A stretch of 64,000 nt of DNA, from NCBI GenBank assembly GCA_018651745.1, contig JABIDL010000010.1:70596-134595 (forward strand), in the 5' to 3' direction. Shown here piece after piece: positions 35,220 to 45,296 of this stretch (its first letter is position 1; each line of letters begins with the position of its first letter). The translations under genes and the position numbers were made by a program. The notes beneath the pieces are model-generated. The model made no database searches and was not told where the DNA came from. It worked only from the letters and a program-made list of their open reading frames with translations. The stretch is from Candidatus Neomarinimicrobiota bacterium (GTDB lineage Bacteria > Fidelibacterota > Marinisomatia > Marinisomatales > TCS55).

Positions 35220-38200
35220 TCAACTTCTTCCCACTGAAAAATACCTGGATTCGGGGTGTGAATAATACCAGCCACTGACGGAAGCTGCAGGATACATGGC
35301 GCGACTTTCTGTTAAAGAAATACCTGCATTTTCTTCCACATTCAAGAGGGTCCAAATTTTATCTTTTTCCGAGTGGTCCGGGCATGCAGGGTATCCCGGG
35401 GCGGGACGAATACCTACATATTTTTCCTTTATTAAGGAATCGTTGCTTAAAGATTCTCCCAAATCATATCCCCAAAATTCTTTTCGTACTCTTTCATGTA
35501 ATCGCTCTGCAAAGGCTTCCGCCAATCGATCAGCCAAAACTTTAACCATTATAGCATTGTAATCATCATGTTGATCTTCGAATTCTTTTACGATAGTTTC
35601 GATTCCATGACCTGTAGTCACTGCAAATGTGCCAATAAAGTCATCTTTGGGTGCAATAAAATCTGCCAGACAAAAATTCGGTTTATTTGCCCCTTTATCC
35701 ACCGTTTGTCGGGGAAAATTGAATTCTACACAATCTGTAATTACGGATTCATTTTCTGCATGTGCAGGATGAATCCCCATCGCCCCTTTTGCTTTGAGCA
35801 ATTTTTCAGATACTATTCTTTTCAATAGAGCTTGACCATCATCAAAAAGTTTTTGCGCTTCATTCCCATACTTTTTATCGGTCAATATTCTCGGATAAAC
35901 GCTTTTTAATTCCCATGCATGGAAAAAAGGTGACCAGTCAATATAGTCCACCAGTTCGTCCAAAGGGTAATCATCAAAAACTTTTATACCTTGAAATTTT
36001 GGTGTTGGCACTTGATATTTTTCCCAATCAATTTTATATCTCCTTGATCTTGCTGTTCCAATATCAAGGCGTTTTATTTTGGACCCTTTTGCACGTGTTT
36101 CCCGAATTTGAGTGAAATCTGCTCGAGTTTTTGCGACAAACGTTTCTTTTTCGTCTGCATTTAATAGTTTGCTCACAACACCCACCGCTCGAGAGGCATC
36201 AATCACATGAATGGTCGCACCGGAATAATTTTCCTCAATTTTTACAGCGGTATGTTTGCGACTCGTTGTGGCACCGCCAATCAATAGTGGAATATCAAAC
36301 TCGAGTCGTTCCATTTCGTTAGCCACATGAACCATTTCATCCAGACTAGGCGTGATCAATCCTGAAAGACCTATAATATCGGCACCTTTTTCTTTCGCAG
36401 TAGAAAGGATTTTGTCCGATGGCGCCATGACGCCAAGATCAATAATATCGTAGCCATTACATCCGAGCACAACCCCAACAATGTTTTTCCCAATATCATG
36501 AACATCGCCTTTCACCGTAGCCATAATAATTCTGCCGTTGGACATTCCCGACAATCCCAACTCGTCTTTTTCTTTTTCAATAAATGGCAACAAGTGTGCG
36601 ACTGCTTTTTTCATTACTCTCGCTGATTTCACAACCTGGGGTAAAAACATTTTCCCGGCGCCAAACAAATCACCCACCACATTCATCCCATCCATAAGTG
36701 GGCCTTCAATCACATGAATTGGACGTTCATATTTTTGACGCGCTTCTTCTGTATCTTCGACCACAAAATCCGTAATACCATCTACCAGTGCATGGCTTAA
36801 TCTTTCCTCAACAGAATTTTCCCGCCACGATAAATCTTTTTTCTGTGACTTCTTAACACCGCGGTATTCATCGGCAATTTCTACAAGGCGTTCTGTTGCA
36901 TCTTCTCTTCGATTAAATAAGACATCTTCCACCCGTTCTTTTAAATCAGGAGGAATATCATCATAAACAGTAAGTTGACCTGCATTTACAATTCCCATAT
37001 CCATTCCAGCTTGAACCGCATGATATAAGAATGAAGAATGCATGGCTTCACGGACACCATTATTGCCACGGAATGAAAAAGAGAGGTTCGACACGCCACC
37101 ACTAATGTGAACACCTGGAAGTGATTCCTTAATGGTGCGGGTTGCATCAATAAACGCTTTTCCATACCCATTATGTTCTTCAATTCCGGTGGCAACTGCA
37201 AAAATATTGGGGTCAAAAATAATATCTTCAGGCGGGAAGCCGACCTCTTTCGTTAATACTTTATAGGCATGAGTGCAAATTTCTACTTTTCTATCATAAG
37301 AATCTGCCTGCCCTTTCTCATCAAAAGCCATTACGATTACAGCTGCGCCATACTTCTTTATAATTTTTGCCTGACGGATGAACTCTGCTTCGCCCTCTTT
37401 CATGGAAATTGAATTTACTACCCCTTTTCCTTGGAGATTTTTTAACCCTTGTTCCAATACAGTCCATTTGGATGAATCCACCATGACTGACACTTTGGCA
37501 ATATCCGGTTCTGCTGCAATTAATCTTAAAAATGTTTCCATGGCTTGCTCAGAATCGAGTAACCCTTCATCCATATTTACGTCAATAATCTGTGCGCCAT
37601 TTTCAATTTGTTGTCGTGCAACAGAAAGCGCCTCTTCATAATTATCTTCTTTAATCAATCGGCGAAATTTGGCTGAACCGGTAACATTGGTTCTTTCACC
37701 GATATTTACAAAATTACTCTCGGGACGAATGGTGACCGGTTCAAGTCCGCTTAATTTAGTCAACGGTTTAATGTCTGGAATCTTACGCGGTGTTAATCCT
37801 TTAACTGCTTTAGCAATTGCATTAATATGTGGCGGTGTTGTACCACAACATCCACCGACCAAATTTACCAACCCACTTTCAGCAAATTCTTTAATGATGT
37901 CCGCCATCGCCTCCGGTGATTCATCGTATTCACCAAATTCGTTGGGAAGACCCGCATTGGGATAAACAAAAACGGGAATATTTGCAATTGTAGATAATTC
38001 ATCCAACCAGGGGCGAATTTGTTCGGCACCTAATGCACAGTTGAGACCCACGGCGGTTAAATTTGCATGACGAATAGAATGCCAAAATGCTTCGACTGTT
38101 TGCCCGGATAGGGTACGACCGCTGGCATCGGTGATTGTACCCGAAACTAAAATTGGAATATCAACGCCGCGCTCTTCCAAAAGTGTGCTAACTGCGAAAA

Positions 38201-38753
38201 GTGCTGCCTTACAATTCAGCGTATCAAAAACAGTTTCAACTAAAAATAAATCGACCCCACCATCCAATAATCCTTTAGCCTGATCGTAATATGCATTTTT
38301 TAATTCATCAAATGAAATATTTCGAAATCCCGGATCGTTCACATCAGGACTCATAGAAGCAGTGCGGTTGGTTGGACCCAATGCACCGGCAACATATCGC
38401 GGTTTATCTAAATATGTTTTTGCAACAGACTTAGCAATTTTGGCGGCTTCATAATTGATCTCATATGCCAGATTTTCCATTGAATAATCTGCTTGGGATA
38501 TAGCATTTGCGTTGAAGGTATTGGTTTCAACGATGTCTGCCCCCGCATCAAAATAGGCTTTATGGATTTCCCCCACAACATCGGGACGTGTGAGGCAAAG
38601 CAAATCGTTATTGCCTTTCAGATCCTTCGGGTGATTATTGAAACGATCTCCACGAAAATCTTCTTCTTTAAGGTTATATGACTGGACCATGGTTCCCATG
38701 GCACCATCAAAAACCATAATACGATTGTTGAGTATTTTTTTCATCTTTTTCAT
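35220..38753 (-). CDS. metH: Cobalamin-dependent methionine synthase
   Basis: Transfers methyl from methyl-tetrahydrofolate to homocysteine through cobalamin. About 1177 aa with four modules. The homocysteine domain has [18 protein letters not shown] and zinc Cys of [14 protein letters not shown]. The pterin-binding domain has [14 protein letters not shown] and [10 protein letters not shown]. The cobalamin module has the cap helices and [11 protein letters not shown], whose His ligates cobalt. The C-terminal reactivation domain carries [15 protein letters not shown]. An in-frame ATG at 38819 lies inside the riboswitch, so the start at 38753 (or 38744) is preferred. Heads the metH-cysQ-thyX run. 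Confidence 0.95.
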   Translation of the reverse strand: MKKMKKILNNRIMVFDGAMGTMVQSYNLKEEDFRGDRFNNHPKDLKGNNDLLCLTRPDVVGEIHKAYFDAGADIVETNTFNANAISQADYSMENLAYEINYEAAKIAKSVAKTYLDKPRYVAGALGPTNRTASMSPDVNDPGFRNISFDELKNAYYDQAKGLLDGGVDLFLVETVFDTLNCKAALFAVSTLLEERGVDIPILVSGTITDASGRTLSGQTVEAFWHSIRHANLTAVGLNCALGAEQIRPWLDELSTIANIPVFVYPNAGLPNEFGEYDESPEAMADIIKEFAESGLVNLVGGCCGTTPPHINAIAKAVKGLTPRKIPDIKPLTKLSGLEPVTIRPESNFVNIGERTNVTGSAKFRRLIKEDNYEEALSVARQQIENGAQIIDVNMDEGLLDSEQAMETFLRLIAAEPDIAKVSVMVDSSKWTVLEQGLKNLQGKGVVNSISMKEGEAEFIRQAKIIKKYGAAVIVMAFDEKGQADSYDRKVEICTHAYKVLTKEVGFPPEDIIFDPNIFAVATGIEEHNGYGKAFIDATRTIKESLPGVHISGGVSNLSFSFRGNNGVREAMHSSFLYHAVQAGMDMGIVNAGQLTVYDDIPPDLKERVEDVLFNRREDATERLVEIADEYRGVKKSQKKDLSWRENSVEERLSHALVDGITDFVVEDTEEARQKYERPIHVIEGPLMDGMNVVGDLFGAGKMFLPQVVKSARVMKKAVAHLLPFIEKEKDELGLSGMSNGRIIMATVKGDVHDIGKNIVGVVLGCNGYDIIDLGVMAPSDKILSTAKEKGADIIGLSGLITPSLDEMVHVANEMERLEFDIPLLIGGATTSRKHTAVKIEENYSGATIHVIDASRAVGVVSKLLNADEKETFVAKTRADFTQIRETRAKGSKIKRLDIGTARSRRYKIDWEKYQVPTPKFQGIKVFDDYPLDELVDYIDWSPFFHAWELKSVYPRILTDKKYGNEAQKLFDDGQALLKRIVSEKLLKAKGAMGIHPAHAENESVITDCVEFNFPRQTVDKGANKPNFCLADFIAPKDDFIGTFAVTTGHGIETIVKEFEDQHDDYNAIMVKVLADRLAEAFAERLHERVRKEFWGYDLGESLSNDSLIKEKYVGIRPAPGYPACPDHSEKDKIWTLLNVEENAGISLTESRAMYPAASVSGWYYSHPESRYFSVGRS

Positions 38754-38756
38754 AAT

Positions 38757-38784
38757 AAAAAAACCCGTTGCTAAATCAGGGTTT
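38757..38784 (-). terminator. Riboswitch expression-platform terminator
   Basis: On the minus strand AAACCC and GGGTTT form a short stem around a 12-nt loop, followed by seven T, 3 nt before the metH ATG. The loop holds TTTAGC (38775-38770), complementary to GCTAAA (38796-38791) in the 3' strand of the aptamer. Pairing of those two would enclose AAACCC and block the terminator. Confidence 0.7.
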
Positions 38785-38786
38785 AA

Positions 38787-38838
38787 CCTTTTTAGCACCA
38801 TTCTTTCACGTCGCGGCAATAGGGCATAAATTACGACT
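38787..38838 (-). promoter_or_regulatory. SAM-II (or SAM-V) class riboswitch aptamer
   Basis: Minus strand: P1 GTCGT pairs with GCGAC. The loop contains AATTTATG and CTATTGCC, and the 3' strand is GTGAAAGAATGGTGCTAAAAAGG. These match the SAM-II pattern as recalled: AUUUA and UUGC in the loop, CGUGA after P1, and the invariant GCUAAAAAGG that contacts SAM. TGCC in the loop can form the pseudoknot with GGTG. It lies 33 nt before metH, an expected target. SAM-V shares the core and cannot be excluded. Confidence 0.85.
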
Positions 38839-38844
38839 ATGGTC

Positions 38845-38874
38845 AGTTTACGTCAATGTTATGAATGGTTTCAA
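38845..38874 (-). promoter_or_regulatory. Candidate metH promoter
   Basis: TTGAAA (38874-38869) and TAAACT (38850-38845) are separated by 18 nt, which would start the transcript just before the riboswitch aptamer. Inferred from spacing. Confidence 0.35.
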
Positions 38875-39045
38875 GAACTTAACATTATTAATGAAATCTC
38901 TTGGGTTGACACATTAAATCCCTTATCTTGGGGTTAGGATGAAGTCGTATTGAGGAACCGGACTCTTAACTTAAGCTTTTTTCAAGGTTCACAGTTTTTT
39001 TGTCGAAAATAAAAATTCACAAAAACATATCCCTCCTCAACTAAC

Positions 39046-39098
39046 TGACGGCCTTTGGACAGACTGAACCGCCCCTTCTTGGGGACTGTCCTTCGTCA
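39046..39098 (+). other. Structured leader hairpin of the RNase G gene
   Basis: Three nested pairings: TGACG/CGTCA (39046-39050, 39094-39098), GGACAG/CTGTCC (39057-39062, 39086-39091) and CCCC/GGGG (39072-39075, 39081-39084). They stack into a long imperfect hairpin about 65 nt before the start codon. No T-tract follows, so it is not a terminator. RNase E/G leaders can be autoregulatory cleavage targets; that role here is inference. The rest of 38840-39162 shows no gene. Confidence 0.5.
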
Positions 39099-39162
39099 AT
39101 CACGTATATCATCCGCCCTAACAGAAAGCAATGCGTTTTGCGCAATTGCTAAAGGAGCGAAC

Positions 39163-40734
39163 ATGAAGAAAGAAATCTATATAAACGAAAGTATGGGTGA
39201 AACCCGTATTGGTATTCTCGAAGATGACCGATTGGTAGAGGTTTACGTTGAGAAACAAGATCAGCAACGAATGGTCGGGAATATATATAAAGGTAAAGTT
39301 GAAAATGTTATTCCCGGCATGCAGGCTGCCTTTGTGGATATTGGGCATGAGATAAATGCATTTTTACCATTTTCAGAAATTGAGAACACCGATTATTTAA
39401 TCGAAGAAGAAGACGATGATAGGACCAATGGCAAAGGTCGGAAAACAGGGAAAAACAGTCGGAATAGAAAAAATGATGGAAATATTCGTGTTGATCTGAC
39501 AACCGGTCAAGATATTTACGTCCAAGTCATTAAAGAACCATTTGCCGGCAAGGGGCCAAGAGTAACCACTGAAGTCGCCATACCAGGGAGATTGCTTGTT
39601 CTGGTACCAAATGGAAACTATATCGGTATTTCAAAAAAGATTTGGGATAAATACGAGAGAAGACGACTAAAAGGGATTACATCTCAATTAAAAGATAGAG
39701 GGTTTGGGCTTATAGTCCGAACTGTTGCCGATGGTAAAAGCGAAGAGCTTATCCGAAACGATTATGAAAACCTCATGGATGCCTGGGTAAAAATGGAATC
39801 AAAATCAAAACGTACCAAAGAACCTGGGATAGTCTTCGAGGATATGGAGACTGCGTCTAGTGTCATTCGTGATTTACTTACTTTTGATGTCAATAAGATC
39901 GTAATCGATTCAAAAAAAATATATCGAAAGATCCAGAATTATCTAGAGGATGTAGCACCAAACATGGCGTCTCGTTTGGAGAGATATAAAATCAAGGCAC
40001 CTCTTTTCGAGAGTATGGGCATTGAGGCGGAATTGGATAAACTACTTCGCCCAAAAGTTTGGCTAAAAAGTGGTGCTTACCTTATTATTGAAAAGACTGA
40101 AGCAATGGTGGTTGTAGATGTGAATAGCGGGCGTTTTATTGGGAAAAAACAACATGAAGAAAATTCCTTAAAAATAAATCTTGAGACCACTCGGGAAATC
40201 GCTCGCCAACTTCGATTACGTGATTTATCCGGCCTGATCGTGATAGATTTTATTGACATGCGGGAAGAATCTAACCGAAAAAAAGTGTACCACGAGCTTC
40301 GGAAAGAATTGCGGAAAGATCGCGCAAAGGTCGCTGTCAGTCAAATATCTGAGTTTGGACTATTGGAAATGACACGTCAACGCATTAGAGTAAGCTTATT
40401 AGATTCTATGAGCGAAGGCTGTCCAACTTGTAGGGGGGCCGGTAGGATTTTATCTAGAGAAACACTCATTACGAGAATTGATCATTGGCTTAGGCGATAT
40501 AAAGGAAAGTTCAAAGGAATCAAATTAAAATTAGAAATTCATCCAGATATCGGAAATTATTTATTAGAAGAAAAACGTAAAGTTTTACGCGGATTAATGT
40601 GGCAAAATTTTGTCCACATCTCTATCGAAAACAATTTGGAAGTGGGTCGTGGTGAATTCAGATTCATTTCTGTAAAAACCGGAAAAGACCTCACCAAAGA
40701 GCTAGGGGTTGAAAAGGACAAAACTTCAGCATAA
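39163..40734 (+). CDS. rng: Ribonuclease E/G family endoribonuclease
   Basis: Endoribonuclease for rRNA and mRNA processing, 523 aa, close to RNase G and without the long RNase E tail. The S1 domain (~37-125: NIYKGKVENVIPGMQAAFVDIG) has a basic insertion (GKGRKTGKNSRNRKND). The catalytic DNase I-like domain shows VVVDVNSGRF and LSGLIVIDFIDM with metal aspartates. The zinc-link CPTCRGAGR joins subunits. The frame extends to 39055, but AAAGGAG precedes the ATG at 39163 and the conserved protein starts there. Followed by rplU after 27 nt. Confidence 0.93.
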   Translation: MKKEIYINESMGETRIGILEDDRLVEVYVEKQDQQRMVGNIYKGKVENVIPGMQAAFVDIGHEINAFLPFSEIENTDYLIEEEDDDRTNGKGRKTGKNSRNRKNDGNIRVDLTTGQDIYVQVIKEPFAGKGPRVTTEVAIPGRLLVLVPNGNYIGISKKIWDKYERRRLKGITSQLKDRGFGLIVRTVADGKSEELIRNDYENLMDAWVKMESKSKRTKEPGIVFEDMETASSVIRDLLTFDVNKIVIDSKKIYRKIQNYLEDVAPNMASRLERYKIKAPLFESMGIEAELDKLLRPKVWLKSGAYLIIEKTEAMVVVDVNSGRFIGKKQHEENSLKINLETTREIARQLRLRDLSGLIVIDFIDMREESNRKKVYHELRKELRKDRAKVAVSQISEFGLLEMTRQRIRVSLLDSMSEGCPTCRGAGRILSRETLITRIDHWLRRYKGKFKGIKLKLEIHPDIGNYLLEEKRKVLRGLMWQNFVHISIENNLEVGRGEFRFISVKTGKDLTKELGVEKDKTSA

Positions 40735-40761
40735 ATTCGCCGGCTTTATTAAGGAATAATT

Positions 40762-41142
40762 ATGTATGCAATCGTAAATATCGCAGGAAAACAAATCCGA
40801 GTTGAAAAGGGCGCTAAAGTAAAGGTCGCAAGCTTGGAAGGTGATCCTGGAACAAAAGTACAATTTGACTCCGTCCTTCTTACTGATGACGGAAAAAAGG
40901 TTCAAACTGGCAATCCAACCATCAAAGGTGCATCAGTTTCTGCTAGTATTCTTGAACATGGTCGGGATAAAAAAATCCTGATCTACAAGAAAAAAAGACG
41001 GAAAGGATACAATCGGAAAAATGGACATCGTCAGGGGTTTACCCTATTGCAGATTGATAAAATTGGAATATCAGCTGTTAAGAAAAAGGCTAGCCCTAAA
41101 AAAGAAGTCAAACCGGACAATAATGAAAAAGAGGATAGTTAA
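40762..41142 (+). CDS. rplU: Ribosomal protein L21
   Basis: Large-subunit protein binding 23S rRNA, 126 aa. [17 protein letters not shown], the central [15 protein letters not shown], and [20 protein letters not shown] are diagnostic. A Lys/Glu-rich tail of about 25 residues ([20 protein letters not shown]) extends beyond the usual ~102 aa. AAGGAATAATT precedes the ATG. Gene order rplU-rpmA is the common one. Confidence 0.97.
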   Translation: MYAIVNIAGKQIRVEKGAKVKVASLEGDPGTKVQFDSVLLTDDGKKVQTGNPTIKGASVSASILEHGRDKKILIYKKKRRKGYNRKNGHRQGFTLLQIDKIGISAVKKKASPKKEVKPDNNEKEDS

Positions 41143-41144
41143 TC

Positions 41145-41399
41145 ATGGCACATAAAAAAGGAATGGGAAGCTCAAGAAATGGGCGTGATTCTAATGCAAA
41201 AAATCTTGGCGTAAAAGTTGCCGACGGGCAAACAATCCTTTCTGGAGGAATTATTCTAAAACAACGCGGAACAAAATTTCATCCGGGGCAAAATGTTCGC
41301 CGAGCTGGTGACGATTCACTTTTCGCAATAGCAGATGGCATCGTCAAATTCAGTACTAAAGGTAGTAACAAAAAGCTTGTTAATGTCATTACTGACTAA
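41145..41399 (+). CDS. rpmA: Ribosomal protein L27
   Basis: 84 aa, acting near the peptidyl-transferase centre. [19 protein letters not shown] and [22 protein letters not shown] are the family signature; no N-terminal cleavage extension is present. It follows rplU after 2 nt and is closed by a terminator. Confidence 0.98.
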   Translation: MAHKKGMGSSRNGRDSNAKNLGVKVADGQTILSGGIILKQRGTKFHPGQNVRRAGDDSLFAIADGIVKFSTKGSNKKLVNVITD

Positions 41400-41423
41400 C
41401 ATCAAATAATAAAAAGTGATTCT

Positions 41424-41458
41424 AAAAACCCTGTCTCCTTTATTGAGATGGGGTTTTT
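41424..41458 (+). terminator. Rho-independent terminator after rpmA
   Basis: AAAAACCCTGTCTC (41424-41437) pairs with GAGATGGGGTTTTT (41445-41458), with two wobble pairs, a 7-nt loop and a T-rich 3' arm. It ends the rng-rplU-rpmA transcript ahead of mdh. Confidence 0.85.
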
Positions 41459-41478
41459 AAATTCTACCTGAATTTTGA

Positions 41479-42429
<951 letters not shown>

Positions 42430-42448
42430 TCCAAATATAATTTAAACC

Positions 42449-42479
42449 AGAAGCCGTAATATTTAACAATTCGGTTTCT
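42449..42479 (+). terminator. Weak hairpin after mdh
   Basis: AGAAGCCG and CGGTTTCT form an 8-bp stem (one G-U) with a 15-nt loop; no T-tract follows. Possible end of mdh or part of the sigma-gene leader. The rest of the 113-nt gap contains TTGACA (42490) without a convincing -10 box. Confidence 0.3.
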
Positions 42480-42542
42480 AGTAAGTTTATTGACAACCAT
42501 TTTTCATATGGTGAGTCAAACGCTCTGTGAAAACATTACAAA

Positions 42543-43100
42543 TTGGACGACAAGACCACACAACTAATCATCAACGCCCAAGCTGGAGATTCAGATTCTT
42601 TCCACCAGCTCGTTGCATTACATGATAGCCAAATTATGACATTGGCATTTCACCTTTCAAAAAACCAACACGATGCTGAAGACCTTTATCAGGATGTTTT
42701 CATGAAAGCATGGAAAAATATATCATCATTTCGGATCGAAAGTGAATTGTACACTTGGCTTTATCGAATTACGGTTAATACTTTTTTAACCCATCAGAAA
42801 AAAAGAACAAAAATGAATATTCAGGATGTGGATTCAGATTCCGGGTATGATCCACTTGACTGGATTTCAAATTCTTCCGATAAAAATAAACATTCCGAAG
42901 AAATTATTTCTGCGGTTCAAACAGCTGTGAAATCATTACCGGATAAACAAAAAACTGTATTTATCCTTAAACATATGCAGGAATTGAAAATTCGTGAAAT
43001 AGCAAACATCATGGATATTTCTGAAGGCACCATAAAAAAATATTTGTTTAGAGCAATGGAAAAAATTCGCATTCAGCTCAAGGAATACAGATATGTCTAA
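42543..43100 (+). CDS. ECF-type RNA polymerase sigma factor
   Basis: Alternative sigma factor, 185 aa. Region 2 (~20-90: HLSKNQHDAEDLYQDVFMKAW, FRIESELYTWLYRI) binds core and the -10 element. Region 4 (~130-180: LPDKQKTVFILKHMQELKIREIANIMDISEGTIKKYLFRAMEKIR-type stretch) reads the -35. The start is TTG. It overlaps the following membrane protein gene by 8 nt, the usual sigma/anti-sigma coupling. It probably autoregulates this five-gene locus (inference). Confidence 0.93.
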   Translation: MDDKTTQLIINAQAGDSDSFHQLVALHDSQIMTLAFHLSKNQHDAEDLYQDVFMKAWKNISSFRIESELYTWLYRITVNTFLTHQKKRTKMNIQDVDSDSGYDPLDWISNSSDKNKHSEEIISAVQTAVKSLPDKQKTVFILKHMQELKIREIANIMDISEGTIKKYLFRAMEKIRIQLKEYRYV

Positions 43101-44052
43101 ACTCAACGAAACTTTAAAAGAAAAGGCGTACTTCTATATTTCTGATGAAATGTCAGAAAAGGATCGGCTAGAATTCGAAAAAACACTTGGGACCGATAAA
43201 GCACTCTATCAATTTGTGGAAGAAATCGCATCATCTCTTAACTTGACAAAAACTACTTTTACAATACGGCCAACTCATGAATTTCTTCAAAGTCAACAGT
43301 TGATACTTCGAAACACCTTAGAACAGGAAAAATCACAAACAAATCGGTGGGCTATCCCAGATTATTTCATGCGCTTCGCCAATGTACGCCAACCGATGTG
43401 GGCGGTAGCAGCCTATGTAGCAATTGCTTTTTTTATTGGTCAATTATCTTTCAACTCTTCAATTCACAAGGTTGAATCAACGTCAACTAATTATCCAAAC
43501 ATTTTGGAACTGATCGAGACTGGCGCCTTAAAGCAGGTAAATATAAAAGAAATAAATGGCGCAGGTTCCATCCAATTTGGAATGAGAACTTCCAAAATTT
43601 TCGATATTAGCGGAAATCCTGAAGACGACTATATTCAAAAGATTCTCCTTTATCTTCTCCTGAAGGATACAAATCCGGGGAACCGACTAAAAGCGGTAAA
43701 ATACCTGAATGATGTTCCCCAGCATGATACCATGAAAATGGCACTAATGTCCTCTATTCTTTCAGATCCAAACCCGGGAGTCCGATTGCGATCTCTGAAA
43801 TTGCTCAACAAATATAAAGTTGATGATCTTCTTTCAAATGCTTGCCTGAAAGTTTTATTAGAGGATGAAAATGAAGCGGTTCGAATGGGTTCTCTTGAAA
43901 TTTTAGCTAAATATCCATCAAACAATATTGTACCTGCTCTTCAGGTAGTTTCCATGATGGATGAAAACGAATTCATTCAAAACCGATCTATAGAAATTCT
44001 TGATTCTATTGAGGAATTTCAAATTGGTGAAAAAATTGAGTCATTGCAATGA
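43093..44052 (+). CDS. Anti-sigma-like membrane protein with HEAT repeats
   Basis: 319 aa. The N-terminal ~90 residues look like a cytoplasmic anti-sigma domain (KEKAYFYISDEMSEKDRLEFEKTLGTD). One transmembrane helix follows (MWAVAAYVAIAFFIGQLSF, ~98-116). Outside lies a helical part with HEAT-like repeats (DTNPGNRLKAVKYLND, DPNPGVRLRSLKLLNKYK, DENEAVRMGSLEILAKYP, DENEFIQNRSIEILDSIEE). The HEAT part likely senses a periplasmic partner. Coupled to the sigma gene upstream and overlapping the next gene by 4 nt. Confidence 0.75.
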   Translation: MSKLNETLKEKAYFYISDEMSEKDRLEFEKTLGTDKALYQFVEEIASSLNLTKTTFTIRPTHEFLQSQQLILRNTLEQEKSQTNRWAIPDYFMRFANVRQPMWAVAAYVAIAFFIGQLSFNSSIHKVESTSTNYPNILELIETGALKQVNIKEINGAGSIQFGMRTSKIFDISGNPEDDYIQKILLYLLLKDTNPGNRLKAVKYLNDVPQHDTMKMALMSSILSDPNPGVRLRSLKLLNKYKVDDLLSNACLKVLLEDENEAVRMGSLEILAKYPSNNIVPALQVVSMMDENEFIQNRSIEILDSIEEFQIGEKIESLQ

Positions 44053-45293
44053 AGATAATTTTAACAATAATTATGTTAAATCTTCAAGTGAGTATCGCCC
44101 AAGATATTTTGAAATCATTTAACTTGGATGGGTTTAACCGATTTAAAGGAAAAACCACGTATCATTTTAAATCGAAATTAGGTGATTTAAATGAACGATC
44201 TTTAATTGTAAACCGCGTAAAAGGAGATGTTATTATTCAGGGTACTGCCGGGGACGACATAATCATTATTGAAACTATGAATATTAAATCACTTTCTAAA
44301 AAGAAAGCTGAAAAATTATTCGAACAATCAAAATCAAAAGTGTCTCGCAATCTCAATTCTGATCTCTTTAAGATCGAAGGTATTCTTATGAAATCCCCCA
44401 GGGTTAATTTTAATTACGCTATTGAATTGCCAAGTCATTTTAACCTGGAATTACACACATCAGGTGGAAATATCGGATGTGATCAAATTGTAGGCGCCAT
44501 TCAATGCCAGACTAGCGGCGGCGATATCGAGCTTGTGAATTTATCTGGACGCGTAGACGGGAAAACATCCGGAGGTGATATTTTAATTAAGGATTCAGAA
44601 GGGTCATTTACAGTAACAACTTCGGGTGGAGAAATTGAAATTGCCAGAGTAGATGGATTATTAATCGTCAAAACATTTGGCGGAGATATTGACGCAAACC
44701 ATATTACCGGACAACTGACTGTTACTACAAGCGGGGGAGATATTGAACTATCATATATTGAAGGAGAAAAAACTGTAGCAAAAACTTTCGGTGGAGACAT
44801 TGATGTCGATAATATTAAAGGATATCTGGATGTAATAACATCGGGTGGAGACATTGAAATATATTCTTTGAATGGTGCATTATACGCGGCGACATCCGGC
44901 GGAGATATTGAACTAAATCACATTGACGGAAACATCAATGCATCCACGCAGGGTGGATCCGTTTATGGTAAATATATCAGCGGATCAATCAATGCCACAT
45001 CCTCTGGTGGAGATTTAAATATTATAAAAACTGGGGCTAACAATGATCAGGATCATTCCATCAGTCTCAAAGCTTTATCCGGCGATATTGAACTCGTTTT
45101 ACCTATCAATTTTTCATCCACCATTGATGCAATGGTTACGGGAACACACTCATCTAGGGCTATTGAATCTGAATTTCCAATCACTATCACCCTTGGTGAA
45201 AACCACGTGAAGGGATCAGCAGTAATCGGAGATGGAAATCATCCGGTTACACTCAAATCAGCCTATGGCTCAATTATCATTGAAAGGGATTGA
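44049..45293 (+). CDS. DUF4097-type beta-solenoid envelope protein
   Basis: 414 aa. A signal peptide (MKIILTIIMLNLQVSIAQ) directs it out of the cytoplasm. Residues ~130-330 are a run of about ten units built on T-S/F-GGD/E-IE (TSGGDIE, TFGGDID), each ~17-20 residues, which folds as a right-handed beta-solenoid as in DUF4097/head-GIN proteins. TSGG and TFGG units alternate in the middle. Function unknown; a scaffold or adhesin-like role is possible. Translated from an ATGA overlap with the anti-sigma gene. Confidence 0.8.
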   Translation: MKIILTIIMLNLQVSIAQDILKSFNLDGFNRFKGKTTYHFKSKLGDLNERSLIVNRVKGDVIIQGTAGDDIIIIETMNIKSLSKKKAEKLFEQSKSKVSRNLNSDLFKIEGILMKSPRVNFNYAIELPSHFNLELHTSGGNIGCDQIVGAIQCQTSGGDIELVNLSGRVDGKTSGGDILIKDSEGSFTVTTSGGEIEIARVDGLLIVKTFGGDIDANHITGQLTVTTSGGDIELSYIEGEKTVAKTFGGDIDVDNIKGYLDVITSGGDIEIYSLNGALYAATSGGDIELNHIDGNINASTQGGSVYGKYISGSINATSSGGDLNIIKTGANNDQDHSISLKALSGDIELVLPINFSSTIDAMVTGTHSSRAIESEFPITITLGENHVKGSAVIGDGNHPVTLKSAYGSIIIERD

Positions 45294-45296
45294 AAT

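Noticed and set aside
38754-38819. N-terminal extension of metH starting at 38819
   Set aside because: The extra 22 codons lie within the riboswitch and terminator; the conserved protein begins at MKKMKKIL.
38906-38911. TTGACA as a -35 box for the RNase G gene
   Set aside because: No -10 element at 16-19 nt; 250 nt upstream of the start.
39055-39162. N-terminal extension of the RNase G frame
   Set aside because: No ribosome-binding site or homologous residues; AAAGGAG precedes the ATG at 39163, and the region holds the leader hairpin.
44501-44854. 117-aa minus-strand Ser/Pro-rich frame and possible CRISPR-like periodicity
   Set aside because: The periodicity comes from the TSGGDIE protein repeats; spacing and sequence vary by codon and there are no constant DNA repeats with spacers.
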